A stretch of 64,000 nucleotides of DNA from Wolfiporia cocos (GCA_029448655.1 JACCLO010000011.1:620001-684000); one strand, 5' to 3'. Counted from the stretch's first letter, positions 1-11,572 are shown. The notes: generated from the letters alone by a model not told the origin. Made by a program: numbers and translations.

Positions 1-100
1 CAAATTTGGTCATAGAAATTTCGCAATTTAACTTCAAGGAAAGTCTGTCTAGCCATTTTGATCCTATCATTAATTAAAGCATTTTGGCTCGACAGTTTGT

Positions 101-530
101 TGTCACAGATTCATTTCTCGTTCCCCTTGCCCGTCCCGTGCCTGTTCCGTGCTTAGATTACAGGATTATCACTACCAGATTAGCACTACCCACAGATACG
201 GTCAGGTGATGTCACATGTAGTTAGCGTTACGGTCACTGTTGTTCCCAGTAGCACGCACGGACCACGTCTTTAGGGTAGACATGACCGCTCACTCATGTA
301 CATACATATAGTGTGGATTGAGGTCTTACAACCTCATTCCTAACATTGTCAACGTTAGGGGCGAGGCCCCTCTCTCTTCCTCTTCTGTGTGCGCCTGTCT
401 CCGTGTGACACTCTTATTTCATGACGTGCCAGTCTGGGGCTTGGACAGCTGCAACGCCTTCAAGATAGCATCTTAGGCTATATATTAGCCTCCCCCGCTG
501 CACGGGTCCCACAGTACATAGACTGTGTCA
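101..530 (+). repeat. Solo LTR with 5-bp target duplication
   Basis: The block opens with TGTCACAG and closes with TGTGTCA. It is flanked on both sides by TTTGT (96-100 and 531-535), the 5-bp duplication expected from LTR-retrotransposon integration. No internal retroelement coding region follows, so it is a solo LTR left by recombination. A middle segment (CACGGACCAC, then a TAGGG motif, then a TATA-like stretch and a short stem with complementary AGGT and ACCT arms) is shared with the solo LTR at 4653-5059, so both belong to one LTR family. Confidence 0.85.
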
Positions 531-1095
531 TTTGTCTCTAGACACCAATCTGAGCGAGCAATAAGACTTGCACAAAAGTAGTGGTGACTAGGGTGCCAGC
601 ACCATACAAGGATCTGGTGGGCTGACTAGACATGCAGGCAACAAGGGATTTGTTGGCCATCATTGGCTCTGCCAGCATACAAGCCCATCATATCCATTGG
701 TTGACCAGCCATTCCAGGGTACAGTGACTGTATGATGTGGCAGTTGAGTGCAACAGTGGCTGAAACATGATATCTGCTATGGTTAGATACAGAGGGCCAC
801 TAGAATCTCTGATACGAAGGGAACATTGGGCATAGGGCTGTTAGGCATGAAACAGGGCCCTGGTTGAACAGGGGTAGCTAGTACACAGCTCACTGTGAGT
901 TGGTTGAACATGTCTCATTGTACAGGGGTTGCAGAAATAATCGGTCGCATATTACTGTAACACAGACCACATGTATATTTTGCCTAAATATCACTGAGCT
1001 GAACAGTTTCATCACATTTTTCTATAGTGCTGTTGTGAAATCCCCTTGCATTCACTTTGATAATATATTTCCAACATTACAAGCCAAATCCATTA
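531..1095. other. No gene recognised
   Basis: This stretch lies between two LTRs. I see no open frame longer than about 80 codons, no conserved protein motif and no RNA gene. It is probably old transposon or intergenic sequence. Confidence 0.5.
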
Positions 1096-1529
1096 TGTTG
1101 TGGTTATTTTGTTTTTCTGATGCATGCAGAACTCACCATTAGTTGAGTATGGTACAGGGACCTGTTGTGCAACCAACTCCCCTGGGGACTCATGATTGCA
1201 CTGGGCACAACCCCAGTTGTACTAGTTTATTAAGGCTTATTTCAGACCTGACAGATCCAACTCTGTCATCGTTTGTAATGTTTGGACATGGGAACCAATC
1301 ACATGCAATGTCAGGCATCTTAGCCCCCTTTGCTAAAAGGTGGTAATGTTGTGGTCATGTGATATTATGGTTCCTGGTATATAAATCCATAACACTGTTT
1401 CATATTTATCGCTTGATTGACATATGGCATTCAACCACCATACCCCTTTCATTGCTATCTATCATTACAGATATATCACTACATACTTATCATGCATATC
1501 AGGCTAGAACATGCATGGTAGCAGTGACA

Positions 1530-3241
1530 CCCAGTGAAAGTACCTCATATCAGATTCTATCAGTAGCTACCCTATATGATCTGATACTAAAGTTGGACTC
1601 TTCATAGAATTCGCTATTTTTCTAGGCAACCGGTAGTATACTAGAAGCCACTGTAACATACCGCAAGCTAGTAGGATAGCATTCCAATATACTACTAATT
1701 ACCAGAAAATACCCAACGGCCCTGTCTGAAAATGTAGTGACTATCCCAAGATACTTGAACATACCAATATGCAGAGGCTCACTCAATCAGAGCATACTCG
1801 TTCATATCAGACCTCATTTTTTAATTGCTTTAATCTATCAACAGCTACCAGAAAATACCAAAATCCACCGAATCTCATCTTCTGACCCACTCAAAAAAAT
1901 GGCGCACATATGTTGGAAGTCGATGCACTCGGCACGTGTGACCCAAATACTCTGGGTCATACCTCAACGCATACGCCCTACTCCTTTAGCCAGTGCCTTG
2001 CCAACCAAGAGGATCTAAGGTGGAAAGAGTCCTTAGTCGTCGTCAAGGATAGGCGGGTTCAGACTAGCAAGTACGAGAGCACGCAGCGAGGCATGGAGTA
2101 TAAGTGCCCGAAGGCATAGTCGAGAATAAAGGTTCTGGAGTAAGACGTCCCAGAACCCTAGTTTATATACAAGTGAGGGAGCGCGGTAATTACTGAGTAC
2201 TACCCTTGCCCTAAAGTCGCATGGCCTGTGCGCATGCACCTAAACGATCACGGTACCTTAGTGTACGTAAGCGCATCACATGTATAGTAAGGTAGCCGCG
2301 CGCTAGCTACTTGGAGATACGCGCCAGTTAGGCGCGCACCTTTCGGCAAATCCCTAGGTCGTGAGTTCAACCCCCGGTAATTGCATATGAGGGAAAATCA
2401 CAATGAAATCGTGACAACGTGATGGTGTGATCGGAGTCATGCATTGATCAGAGTCAATAGCATGCCAAGGCAGAAATGGCGGGTGTGGTGGGAGTCAGGG
2501 GGCAGATAACCGGGGTGGTATGGGCAGATGAATCACCGTTAGCATAAAAAGGGATGGATTGTACGTACCTAAGCCATGCATTTGTAACCTATCCAGACGA
2601 AGTCCCTGGAGTCCGATAAAGGAGAAGTGCCAACTTGGGGCACAATGCAAGAAGGGAGAATGCACACACCTCTGCAGTCTGTATCTACAGATGGAAGTTA
2701 TCAGAGACAAGTGTTGAGCATGCATATACTCACTGAATCTTGTTTCATTTGCTGTGTTCTGCATGAAGCAACCAATCTTCTCTATGATCACCTCACCAGA
2801 GCCATGCATGCCTTGGGAGATGGTGGAAGTATGAGGTAGAGATAAGAAAAAGAGACGGACAACTCGAGACAGGACAGTACTTGTACTATGACGCAACTGA
2901 ATGACCAGCTCACGTGAGTGTTTGGGCTCGCTGCTTGCAACGAAGTCGAAGTCCAGGTTGCTGCCCACAAGACACTTTTTGACTTGACATCAACTTGCAG
3001 TTTTGTGACTGGACGTCTGCTCGAAAAATTCTCAATTGCGACTTCTATTAATCGAGGATATGTTGAGTATATTAACTAGTATGTATGAGTATGACAAAAG
3101 TCTTGGCATCGGTGATCTGACCGCCCAGACTCTTGGCATTTAGCTTTCGATAGCTTCTGGTATAAATGGTTATCTCAATATATTTTTTGATATTTACTAG
3201 TATTTACTGATACACTAAGGATATGACAGCTTTTCACTGGG
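1530..3241. mobile_element. TIR transposon nested inside an LTR
   Basis: The ends are inverted repeats: CCCAGTGAAAG at the left and CTTTTCACTGGG at the right, with further matching a few bases in (TCATATC on each inward side). AGTGACA occurs immediately outside both ends (1523-1529 and 3242-3248), and the uninterrupted LTR at 21254-21960 carries a single related copy there (GGTGACATCTGGG). Apart from the nested LTR (1939-2416) it is about 1.2 kb with no transposase-like frame, so it is a non-autonomous element. The superfamily is unclear; the 7-bp duplication is unusual and could be an 8-bp one with a mismatch. Confidence 0.65.
1939..2416 (+). repeat. Solo LTR (TGACCC...GTGACA family), copy 1
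   Basis: This LTR runs from TGACCC to GTGACA and is flanked by ACGTG on both sides (1934-1938 and 2417-2421). Related copies lie at 10120-10597 (opposite strand) and 25880-26368. It has a TATA-like TTTATATAC near 2162 and, toward the 3' end, a tRNA-like stretch with TAGCTACTTGG (A-box-like) and GAGTTCAACCC (B-box-like). Confidence 0.85.
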
Positions 3242-3624
3242 AGTGACATCTGGGACACATAGGACCTCAGATAATCAGCATAGTATAAAAGCTCATGTGG
3301 CTATGGTCAAGGCTCCTCAGCTCGACCTTGTTGTAATAACAAGAATCTTATACTCATTCTGAAACTTGGGAAACCAAGCTCAGTATCAATTGAGCTTTAG
3401 GACCAACTCCTCTAAGTGCACATCGACTTATAGGACCCTACAAAGCAATATCCTCTAAGCTCTCTAGCTTATAGGATCAAAGGTGAGTTAATGCAACTCA
3501 TCTATAGAACTTATATCCTCAACTCAGGATATTGAATGAAGCACTAGTCCTCTGGACTTGATGTTGAAGGTATATATTCGTGGACCTGAATATATTGAAC
3601 GGGTATATGACCCATAACACATTA

Positions 3625-4145
3625 GCATTGATTAGGATGTTCATTCAAAGATACAAGCTTGCAGTGACAAGTCTCACTGCCTGTCAGCCTGACTATATAC
3701 CATATTTGGAGTAATCAGACAAGTACAGTTGTGGACAATCAAACCCCACCAATCTTTGAAACCCAATTTTCTGGCACTAGGAGAGTAGTACAAATGCTAG
3801 ATATGATGTATGGCTCTCTGTGTACAGGGTGGTGATCCAGATTGTAGAGCTGTTTTCCCAAGAAGTCAATTTTAATATTTGAGGGGTCAAAAATTGGCAG
3901 GTGCTTAAATAAATTTGTAAAGGTCACAAAAATATACAAATAGGCAGCTCTCATCTACATGAGTCTGAGTATGCAATTGGATCATGGCCGTGATGCATCT
4001 CTGATGCTGTAGAAAATTCTTGTAGCCAGGCACCTTTAACTGCCATTGCTCAACCATGGGTTGTGGTTTCCTCCCCCCAAAAATCAAGGAACACATCAGG
4101 TCTACACAATCAGACATGTAGACCCTCAAAAGCCATGAGTGTACC
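3625..4145. other. No gene recognised
   Basis: This is AT-rich sequence between two solo LTRs. Only short unconvincing frames are present, and no motif or repeat structure beyond the flanking elements was identified. Confidence 0.5.
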
Positions 4146-4529
4146 TGTCACAGGCCAATTTTCTCACCTCCGACATATACTAAACCACAGCCCTAACTCT
4201 TATCTTATCTAAGCACCCACCTGTAGTCATGTGCAGGACCCCAAACACCCCATATACCATATGCAGCTATTATGACCCTGGACACCCTAATGCCACGTAC
4301 CTACACCAATTATAGGGTCTACCTTAACAAATGGACTATCAGCTTATGTAATAGCTATACAGCAGCCAAACATGTACAAACAGTAGAATAGCATATATAC
4401 TGGCCAACAAGCAGGGAGCACCCCAGACTCGTCTTGGCCTTATACACCTTGAGTAGCCTTAGATCAGGAATACGCCTTTGTGCGAGTACTATTCCCCTGA
4501 GCCATTGTTTGAGATCATTGCTTGTGTCA
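4146..4529 (+). repeat. Solo LTR with 5-bp target duplication
   Basis: It begins TGTCACAGG, ends TTGTGTCA, and has GTACC on both sides (4141-4145 and 4530-4534). Its downstream half (GGCCAACA, then GTCTTGGCCT, then CCTTAGAT) resembles the region 32720-32860, which is probably a relative of the same LTR family. Confidence 0.82.
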
Positions 4530-4652
4530 GTACCATTCCCTGACACCCTCACTCATTTGCATCAATCTCGGTCTCCTGGTTGTGCAGATGACAAGTCGGA
4601 TTCTCAGCTCAGTGTCTCTGAGGAACAGACTGGCCTCAAATAGATATGGCTC

Positions 4653-5059
4653 TGTCACAGATATTCTGTGGCATGGGCGTGCCGCCAGGCACATGACTTG
4701 GTATTTAGTGGTTACTTAGGTATTTTACATGAATCTCTCATCTTTAGTTAACGGTCACACGTACACTTAGGTAATACAGGGCATGTGACCATACATGCAC
4801 GGACCACACCATTAGGGCAGGTACTACAACAGGTAGTTACTGGTCCTCTGTGTATATAAGCCTGCGCATGAGGTCGTTCAACCTCATGCTCATCATATTC
4901 GACTTAGGGGCTAGTCCCCCTCTTACTCTATATCCTCTGCATGCTAGACTGTGCCAACGCTATGCGACCTTGCTAGGATCGACCCCCTTAGCGATTATCC
5001 TTAGTGTGAAGGGTACGGCACCCGTGTATGGGATGACCAGATGAGTAATCTGTGTCAGG
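4653..5059 (+). repeat. Solo LTR with 5-bp target duplication
   Basis: It begins TGTCACAG, ends TGTGTCA, and is flanked by GGCTC on both sides (4648-4652 and 5060-5064). It shares its core promoter-like segment, including TGTATATAAGCC near 4851, with the LTR at 101-530. Confidence 0.85.
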
Positions 5060-5813
5060 CTCTAGATCATGTTCCCGGCTCTGATTCTGGAGGGGAAGAT
5101 AACTGGAATTAATTGGATGATGAAGACTTCAGGACTCAGCTGGCACAGCTCCTCATGAAGTCAGAAGAGGAACATCCTGATTGGATCCCTCCAAATCTAA
5201 GAGCAAAAGTTGTTTAAAGATGGACTAAGCAGAAAGGTGAGATTAACTTGATAAGCATGTGAGTTTATGTCAAATGTATTTCAGTTGTGCAGCTGCAAAA
5301 ATACGTGACAGGTCCTGATGATATGAGTGAGTCACTCCACTCCCAGTAGAGACACAAGCAATGATGGATCGGCCAGATGAACCTTGATCACTATGGCTTT
5401 AAGGGGCTTGTGGATGCCTGATACAAAACATACCCCTTGCCCCCCCTATCTCCTGTGTCTACCACATAGCCCTACAACATGACACTTCTAGGCATATGTT
5501 GGCGAAGGTAGAGGGCCCCCAGTCTAGCGAGACTTAGATGGTAGAGGTCACACAGTGAGAGTATAGGCATAAGGCATATCCTGCCCCTCATCAGGGAGGA
5601 CACCGAGAATTCTAGTTCTGTGGAGTAAGCCCCAGAATGCATGTGCTAATATACATGAGCAGGTGCAATACTATCTACTGGGGACCCGCCCTAAAGGCAA
5701 GGTCCGTGCATAATGTATGCTTTTTTACTCATGTGTGCATTGTGCATATTTATGTAAGTACGCTGCACGGGACCAGGGCACTAGCTTCTACCTACATGTG
5801 ACCCAATGGTCAT
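5060..5813. other. Transposon debris with LTR-like segment
   Basis: The first 200 bases read like a broken transposon coding stretch, with acidic residues and internal stops. From about 5540 to 5810 the sequence resembles the TGACCC LTR family: a GGAGTAAG...CCCAGAA segment, a short ATATACAT TATA-like site and CGCCCTAAAGGC. I could not find both ends or a target duplication, so the boundary with the Helitron is unresolved. Confidence 0.4.
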
Positions 5814-7718
5814 GTGACTACCTACAACCCTCTCGTCAAGGCACTGGCACGTGCATTAGAGAGTGGCACGGGGTGCCTAATGAACCATAGGGCACGAAAA
5901 TGGGCCCTTGGCCCAAAATCTGTGACATGCCTACACCCCCACATCGTCAGACATGAAGATGCAGTTGTGGAGTTTGACTATCTCTTCCATGGGGGACGTC
6001 TCTTTCAGCAATATGTTGTGGATGCATGGGCTTCCATTGAGGCCAGCAAGCTTCACTGGGTGTGGAACAATCAAAGGCAGATCTGTGCAGACCTCTACAA
6101 TAGTGTAAGGAATGCCCTTGATGCTAATGACAATGTTCCAGACCTTGGCCAACAGGGACAGCGGATCACTCTGCCCTCCTCCCATCTGGGAAGTGCATGG
6201 CATATGTATCAGCTGTTTCAGGACTCCCTGGTCATTTGCCAATATTGCTGCAAACCTGACATGTTCCTCACAATGACAGCCAACCCTAAGTGGCCTGAAA
6301 TACAGGATGCATTGCTGGAGCTGGATGCTGATGAAGATCATCCTGGGTGGCCACAGAAGAAGCAAACAGCAGCAGACTGTCCTGATATTGTGGCCCGTGT
6401 GTTCCATCTGATGCTCCAGGCCTTGATCAAGCTGATCAAGGATGGCTTCTTTGGTGAGCTGGCTGGGGATGTCTACACCATTGAATTTCAGAAGTGAGGA
6501 CTGCCTCATGTCTACCTTCTGATTTTTCTCAAAGATCTCTACAAGATCCGAGATGGTGACCAAGTGGACAACATTGTGTCTGCACAGCTTCCCTGCCAGG
6601 AGACCCAGCCAAAGCTCTATGACACGGTCACAAAATGCATGCTCCATGGGCCATGTGGGGACAATAACCCTCATGCTCCATGCATGGTGGACAGGGCCTG
6701 TTCTAAGCATTATCCAAAGCAGTTTTGTGAGGACACCCAGTTTGGAGAGAATGGGTATCCCACCTACGCACACCCTGACAATGGCCATTTGCACATCAAC
6801 TCCAGGGGTAACCATCTTGACAATCGTCATGTTGTACCCTACAACCCTCACCTCACTGCCATGTTGGACTGCCACATCAATGTGGAGATCTACACTTCCA
6901 TCAGGGCAGTGAAGTACATCCATAAGTACATCTACAAGGGGCATGACCATGCCACCTTGGAGGTTGGACAGGTCGACAAGGTAAAACAATACATTGATGG
7001 ATGCTACATTGGACCTGTGGAGGCATTTTGGCACATTGCAGAATTTCCCATGCATGAGGAGAAGCCTTCTGTATATCAGCTGACCGTACATCTCAAGGAT
7101 GAGCAGATGATATTCTTTGCTGAGGGAGACAACCCCCATGAAGTTGCTGACTGTCCATCCTCAACAAAGACCCAGCTCACAGAATGGTTCACGGCAAACC
7201 AAGATCTTCCAGGGGCAACACAGCATCTGCACCAAAATTTCCCACAGTACTTTGTGTGGGATGCAAGGTCCCACACCTGGAAGTTCTACCTATGGCTCCT
7301 GCTCATGGTGGTGAAGGGTGCCACCTGCTGGGATGACCTCTGCAAGGTCAATGGGGTTGTATACCCAACCTTCAAGGCTGCATGCTCTGCCTGTGGACTT
7401 CTGGAGGACAATGGGGAGTGGGCACTGTGCTTGGAGGAGGCAGCAGACATGCAGTCAGGATCACTGCTACGCAATCTGTTTGCCATACTTCTCACCCATT
7501 GTCATCCTGTGGAGCCTGCAAGCCTCTGGACCCGGTTCAGGAATAACATTTGTGACGACCTACGACCCCAAGTTGTTGCTTATTGGAATGATGATCACAC
7601 AGAGGAACAGATCTGGGACCTGGGACTGTTCCTTCTTAATCATATCCTGCTCAAGTATGGAAGGCAGACTTTCCACCTATGCCCCTTCCTCAGGCACAAT
7701 GGGAGCCTCCACATGTAA
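5814..7718 (+). pseudogene. Helitron Rep/N-terminal region, broken
   Basis: The reading frame shows the Helitron-like N-terminal domain: a PDMFLTMTANPKWPEI segment near 6258-6305, matching the family's P-D-x-F-x-T-x-x-x-N-P-x-W-x-E-I signature. A TGA at 6495-6497 interrupts the frame just before GLPHVYLLIF, where active Helitrons carry the HUH nickase motif as H-x-H. Here the second histidine is replaced by tyrosine. The frame continues to 7718 through a KYIHKYIYKG segment, which matches the tyrosine-bearing region of Rep. After about 7710 the reading frame changes before the helicase part. Frameshift, stop and lost HUH residue together make this a dead gene. Confidence 0.8.
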
Positions 7719-9859
7719 GTCTCATCCTTCAAGAGGAACTTGCCTATGACGATGCAGAGCTTGCTGTTGGAGTGGAGGTGGACAGGGAGTGCTTCAATCC
7801 AGAACAGGAAAATGCCTACAATGTGGTCCTTCAATCCATCCTACAGCAAGAGGGGACAATATTCTTCCTCCACAGTGCAGGTGGTGGTGGCAAGACATTC
7901 ACATGTAATGTCATTGCTTCTGCAGTTTGTATGCACAGGAATGTGGCACTCTGTGTTGCATCCTCTGGGATTGCATCCTTGCTTCTCATTGGTGGACACA
8001 CAGCTCACTCCAGGTTCAAAATACCCCATGAGACCTCGACCTGCCATATCCCCAAGAACAGCAATCTGGCTGATCTCATACGGGAAGTGTTATGGTCTGT
8101 GCAGGGACTAACGAATATCTTTTACTGATGCCTCACTGGCAAGAGGGACTTAGCATTCAACCACTCTATCACACACCCTACTCTAGGGACTCCCTGCTCA
8201 ACCAGGGACCCTCGTTTCATGTACAACAGCCCTATGCCCATAGTCCCACGATGTATCACATTCTAGCTGATATCTTGTGTCTATCCACAGACTTCTTACG
8301 TTTCAGCCACTGTTGCGCTCAACTGCAACACTTCTTATTTATTATCTTAGTACGCTAGCCTTACGGACTTAGTGGTAGCAGTACCAAGGACACTATGACC
8401 CCGATTATAGGATCACAGTATATAACCTGATGTATATACCAGTCGAGTTCCTCAGCTCGACCTTGTTGAATTACAAGGATCTTATACTCGTTCTAAAAGG
8501 CTTAAGAAATTAAGCCCACAGCTTGTATATCGACGCTCTGACTCTGCTGAGTCTGACAAGTAGTGCGCTACTTGATACACTGAGTAACTCGAGTTGGTTA
8601 TTTCAACTGAACGAATATTCGATCCATAACAGGAAGCAGGGATTGTCATATGGGACGAGGCACCCATGCAGCATCACCATGCCATAGAGGTGGTGGACTG
8701 GACCCTTCATGATATCCTGGACAAGGACGTACTGTTTGGTGGCATTACCATGCTTTTTGGAGGCAATTTCCATCAGACATTACCTGTGGTTCCCAGAGGC
8801 ACAAGGGAGCAGATTGTGTCTGCTTCCCTGAGGAGGTCATATCTGTGGAGGCACATTCAGGTCCTTTATCTTACACAGAACATGTGGCTTGACTGCACAC
8901 CTGCAAGTGATGCTTTTGCACAGTGGTTGCTGGATGTTGGAGCAGGAGATCCCAGGTCTTCCCATAACAATGTCTCTCTTCCAGAGAGCATGAGGCTGGC
9001 TGACAATACAGTTCAAGGATTGGTGGATACTGTTTATCCTGGCATTGCTGAAGGAAACAAGTCTGATCAATACTTCCTTGAATGGACAACTCTGTGTGCC
9101 AAGAATGATGCGATGGCAGAACTCAATGCCTTCATACTGGACAGGTTCCCAGGAGAGGAGGTTGTGTTGACAGGGTCTGACAAGGTTGTAGGTGTAGAGG
9201 ACGAGCACTATCCTGTTGAATACCTCAACTCAATCATGGTCTCCAGCCTACCCTTGGCTCATTTAGCTCTCAAGCCAGGTTGTCCTCTGATGCTTCTCCA
9301 GAACATTGACCCAGCCAATGGCCTCTACAATGGAACATGGATGATTCTGATGTCAATATGACCTCATATACTTCAGTGCTGGATATTAGGAGGAAGCCAT
9401 GCTGGAAAGGTGGTCTACATCCCCCATATCACTCTGGAGCCATCTGCCCAAGATCTCCCCATTTCGATTTCCTGTCGGCAATTTCCTGTCTGCCTTGCAT
9501 TTGCAATGACCATCAACAAGTCCCAGGGCCAGTCAGTCATGCATGTGGGATTGGATCAACATGTTTCTGTGTTCTCTCATGGCCAGCTCTATGTTGCTCT
9601 ATCACGGTGCATGGCGGCAGAGTGTATCAAAGTCCTGTTCCCACCAGATTCACAGAGTACCAGCACAGCGAACATTGTCTACCACGTGGTGCTTTTAGGC
9701 CTGTTGAACAATTGGTATGCATGCTTGCAGCATTTGGGATGCTTTCAATGGTCTGACATATTTCTCAGAGGATGCTTTGGGGTGTGTGGATCAATGGAGG
9801 TATGTTACCATACTGGCTGTGATGGTATGCATGATCTACCACATCCAATCCATTACTGA
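7679..9859 (+). pseudogene. Helitron Pif1-like helicase, split by an LTR
   Basis: The helicase begins with a conserved F-N-P-E-Q-E-N-A segment, then a Walker A-like SAGGGGKTF near 7876-7902 and VASSGIASLLL...GGHTAHSRFKIP. It breaks at 8087 with the solo LTR and resumes at 8632 with GIVIWDEAPM (Walker B, DEA). LFGGNFHQTLPVVP follows, where D is usual at the N position. A frameshift near 9360 moves the last part into another frame, which ends with FAMTINKSQGQS and HGQLYVALSR, the C-terminal Pif1 motifs. The reading frame across the LTR would be continuous if the LTR and one duplication copy were absent, so the LTR came after the coding decay or alongside it. Confidence 0.82.
8088..8631 (+). repeat. 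Solo LTR (TGTTRTGG family) in the helicase frame
   Basis: It starts TGTTATGG and ends CCATAACA, with GGAAG on both sides (8083-8087 and 8632-8636). The 3' half, from CAGCTCGACCTTGTTG to the end, matches the LTRs ending at 3619 and 21960. The insertion separates the Walker A half from the Walker B half of the Helitron helicase. Confidence 0.9.
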
Positions 9860-10119
9860 CTCTTGAATACAGGATTTGTGTGCTGTGGAGAAGGAATATC
9901 TGTGGTCAAATGAGGCCATGGCTATTGAGTTCAGCAAAAATGGTATGTGTTGGATCCTTAGAATGTCTCTGTCCAGTATGCTCTTCCTTTATTCTGTTTG
10001 TTATATGCTTATGTGTTTGACTTAGGATTCCTTAAGAACTGTGAAAAATTAGTGTAGATGATGTTTTTGTAATTGATTGGTGTATGCTATGAATGCTATC
10101 AAAAATGCCCTACTTTGTG
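9860..10119 (+). other. Helitron 3' non-coding part
   Basis: This is sequence between the last helicase frame and the LTR at 10120. Its last 20-30 bases (CAAAAATGCCC, then CTTTGTG) reappear at about 11470-11490 upstream of the second Helitron terminus, which identifies it as Helitron tail sequence. No gene is visible. Confidence 0.55.
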
Positions 10120-10597
10120 TGTCACAACTTTTGTGATTTATCTCGTATATGCGATTACCGGGGGTCGAACTCACGACCTAGGGATTTGCCGAAGCGTGCG
10201 CGCCTTTACTGGCGCGTATGTCCAAGTAGCTAGCGCGCGGCTACACCTTTACTATTACATGTGATGTGATTACGTACACTAAGGTACCGTGATTGTTTAG
10301 GCGCATGCGCACAGGCCATGCGACTTTAGGGCAAGGGTAGTCATTAGTATTTACCGCGCTCCTCACAATGTATATAAACCTAAGAGTCTGAGGTGTACTC
10401 CTCAGACTCATCAATTTGGCATTGGCCTTAGGGCCACCTTTACTCCATGCCTCGCTGCGTCATTTAAGCTTGCTAGTCTTGGGAACCTCACCTCGATAAC
10501 GACTTAGGTTTGCTTGGGCCGACGTCGACTCTTGCGTGTAGGACGCCATCTAGTTAGCGGGGCGTTATGCTGAGGTGTGACCCAGAGTATTGGGTCA
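10120..10597 (-). repeat. Solo LTR (TGACCC...GTGACA family), copy 2
   Basis: On the minus strand it runs from TGACCC (at 10597) to GTGACA (at 10120). TTGTG is duplicated on both sides (10115-10119 and 10598-10602). The empty site is visible at 11485-11500, where a related Helitron tail reads CTTTGTGTGTGAATGGTC without an LTR. It has the same length (478 bp) and inverse orientation as copy 1 at 1939-2416, so the two are independent insertions and not the two LTRs of one element. Confidence 0.92.
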
Positions 10598-10768
10598 TTG
10601 TGCGTGAATGGTCTGACTTTGAGGCAGGCTTGAGAGAACTTGAAATGTGCTTCCCTTGACTTTAGGGCAGGCTTAAGAGGACTTGAATGAGCTTCTGGCA
10701 TTGATCTCATATAAGCACATGGATTGAGATATCATGATATCTAAGAGACTAAGTACTGAAATTGTGTG

Positions 10769-10798
10769 CCGTGGCAAAGCCACGGGTAATTAACCTAG
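10769..10798 (+). other. Helitron 3' terminus, first copy
   Basis: A perfect 7-bp stem with an AAA loop (10769-10785) is followed by 9 bases and then CTAG, ending at 10798; the next base is T. This is the Helitron termination signal arrangement. Confidence 0.8.
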
Positions 10799-11034
10799 TT
10801 TATAAGTAATGGGAGCTCGCGTGGAACCCGTCATGTGTTGCTAGCATGTTGCTTGTGTTTTGCATACATTTTATGCACATGAATACCACATTTGCTGCAT
10901 GGCATCCATGTGTGTCATCAATCCTCCTCCCATTAGATAGGGCACCCGCCACCCAGGAATAGATTCCCACACCTGGTGCCTGCAAGGTGCATGCACTGCT
11001 AGCTCGCATTTTGCATGCTGTTCCTGCCCTGCAC

Positions 11035-11235
11035 CATGGGGATTTGTGCCCTGTGCCACAGGGATTTGTGCCCCATGCCAAGGGGACTTGTGACCCATGC
11101 CACCAGGGTTTATGCCACACGCCATGAAGATTTATGCCCCGTGCCATAGGGATTTGTGTCCTGTGCCATGGGGATTTGTGCCCCATGCCACAAGGATTTT
11201 TGTAATGTAAATACCCCACACCATGGGGGTTTTTG
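11035..11235. repeat. 22-bp minisatellite, about 8 copies
   Basis: The unit reads roughly CATGGGGATTTGTGCCCCATGC with point changes. Seven full units run from 11035 to about 11188 and degenerate units continue to 11235. It lies between the two Helitron termini and encodes no convincing protein. Confidence 0.85.
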
Positions 11236-11572
11236 TAACATAGATTGCCTGTGCTGTAGTGCTGTGGATGCATGCTAAAAGATTGCAAAAAATGAAGAAA
11301 ATTTAGGATTATTTGACACACCACATTACACAGTATTACAAGTGAAGCGATGATGAGACTGAGCATCAGCAAGGTTGAGGGAGTGGCTGAGCGGACAGAG
11401 ACAAGGAACAGAAGGGGGGAACCCATGGGTAATTGACAGGAAATTCATGGAAAATCCATAGGTAAGTTCAAAAATCCCTTGCTTTGTGTGTGAATGGTCT
11501 GACTTTCCCCAGTTATCTCAAATAGGCACACATGAATTGGGATCTCATATTGAAGTGATTAAACTATGTGTT

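Larger units (their letters stand above)
1096..3619 (+). repeat. Solo LTR (TGTTRTGG family) split by a nested transposon
   Basis: The LTR starts TGTTGTGG at 1096 and ends CCATAACA at 3619, with CATTA on both sides (1091-1095 and 3620-3624). Its outer parts (about 1096-1529 and 3242-3619) align by eye with the uninterrupted LTR at 21254-21960. The shared landmarks include the stretch AGATATATCACTACATACTT and, near the 3' part, CAGCTCGACCTTGTTG. The extra 1.7 kb in the middle is a separate inserted element (1530-3241). Confidence 0.8.
5814..10798 (+). mobile_element. Decayed Helitron, 5' end unresolved
   Basis: This is a rolling-circle transposon of the Helitron type. It encodes the two hallmark parts on one strand: a Helitron-like N-terminal/Rep region followed by a Pif1-like helicase. 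The 3' end is a 7-bp perfect hairpin (CCGTGGC AAA GCCACGG) followed by AT-rich sequence and CTAG, with a T as the next host base, which fits the Helitron rule of a hairpin plus CTRR with insertion between A and T. Two LTRs (8088-8631 and 10120-10597) were inserted later. The start given is that of the first open frame; the true 5' terminus was not found. Stops and frameshifts show that this copy is inactive. Confidence 0.8.

Noticed and set aside
5931..7139. Minus-strand open frame of 402 codons
   Set aside because: It is the antisense shadow of the Helitron Rep region, whose plus-strand frame shows recognised motifs.
10800..11426. Minus-strand frame of 208 codons with repeated H-K-S-P-W-H units
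   Set aside because: The repeats are simply the 22-bp minisatellite read in one frame; no conserved domain and no start context.
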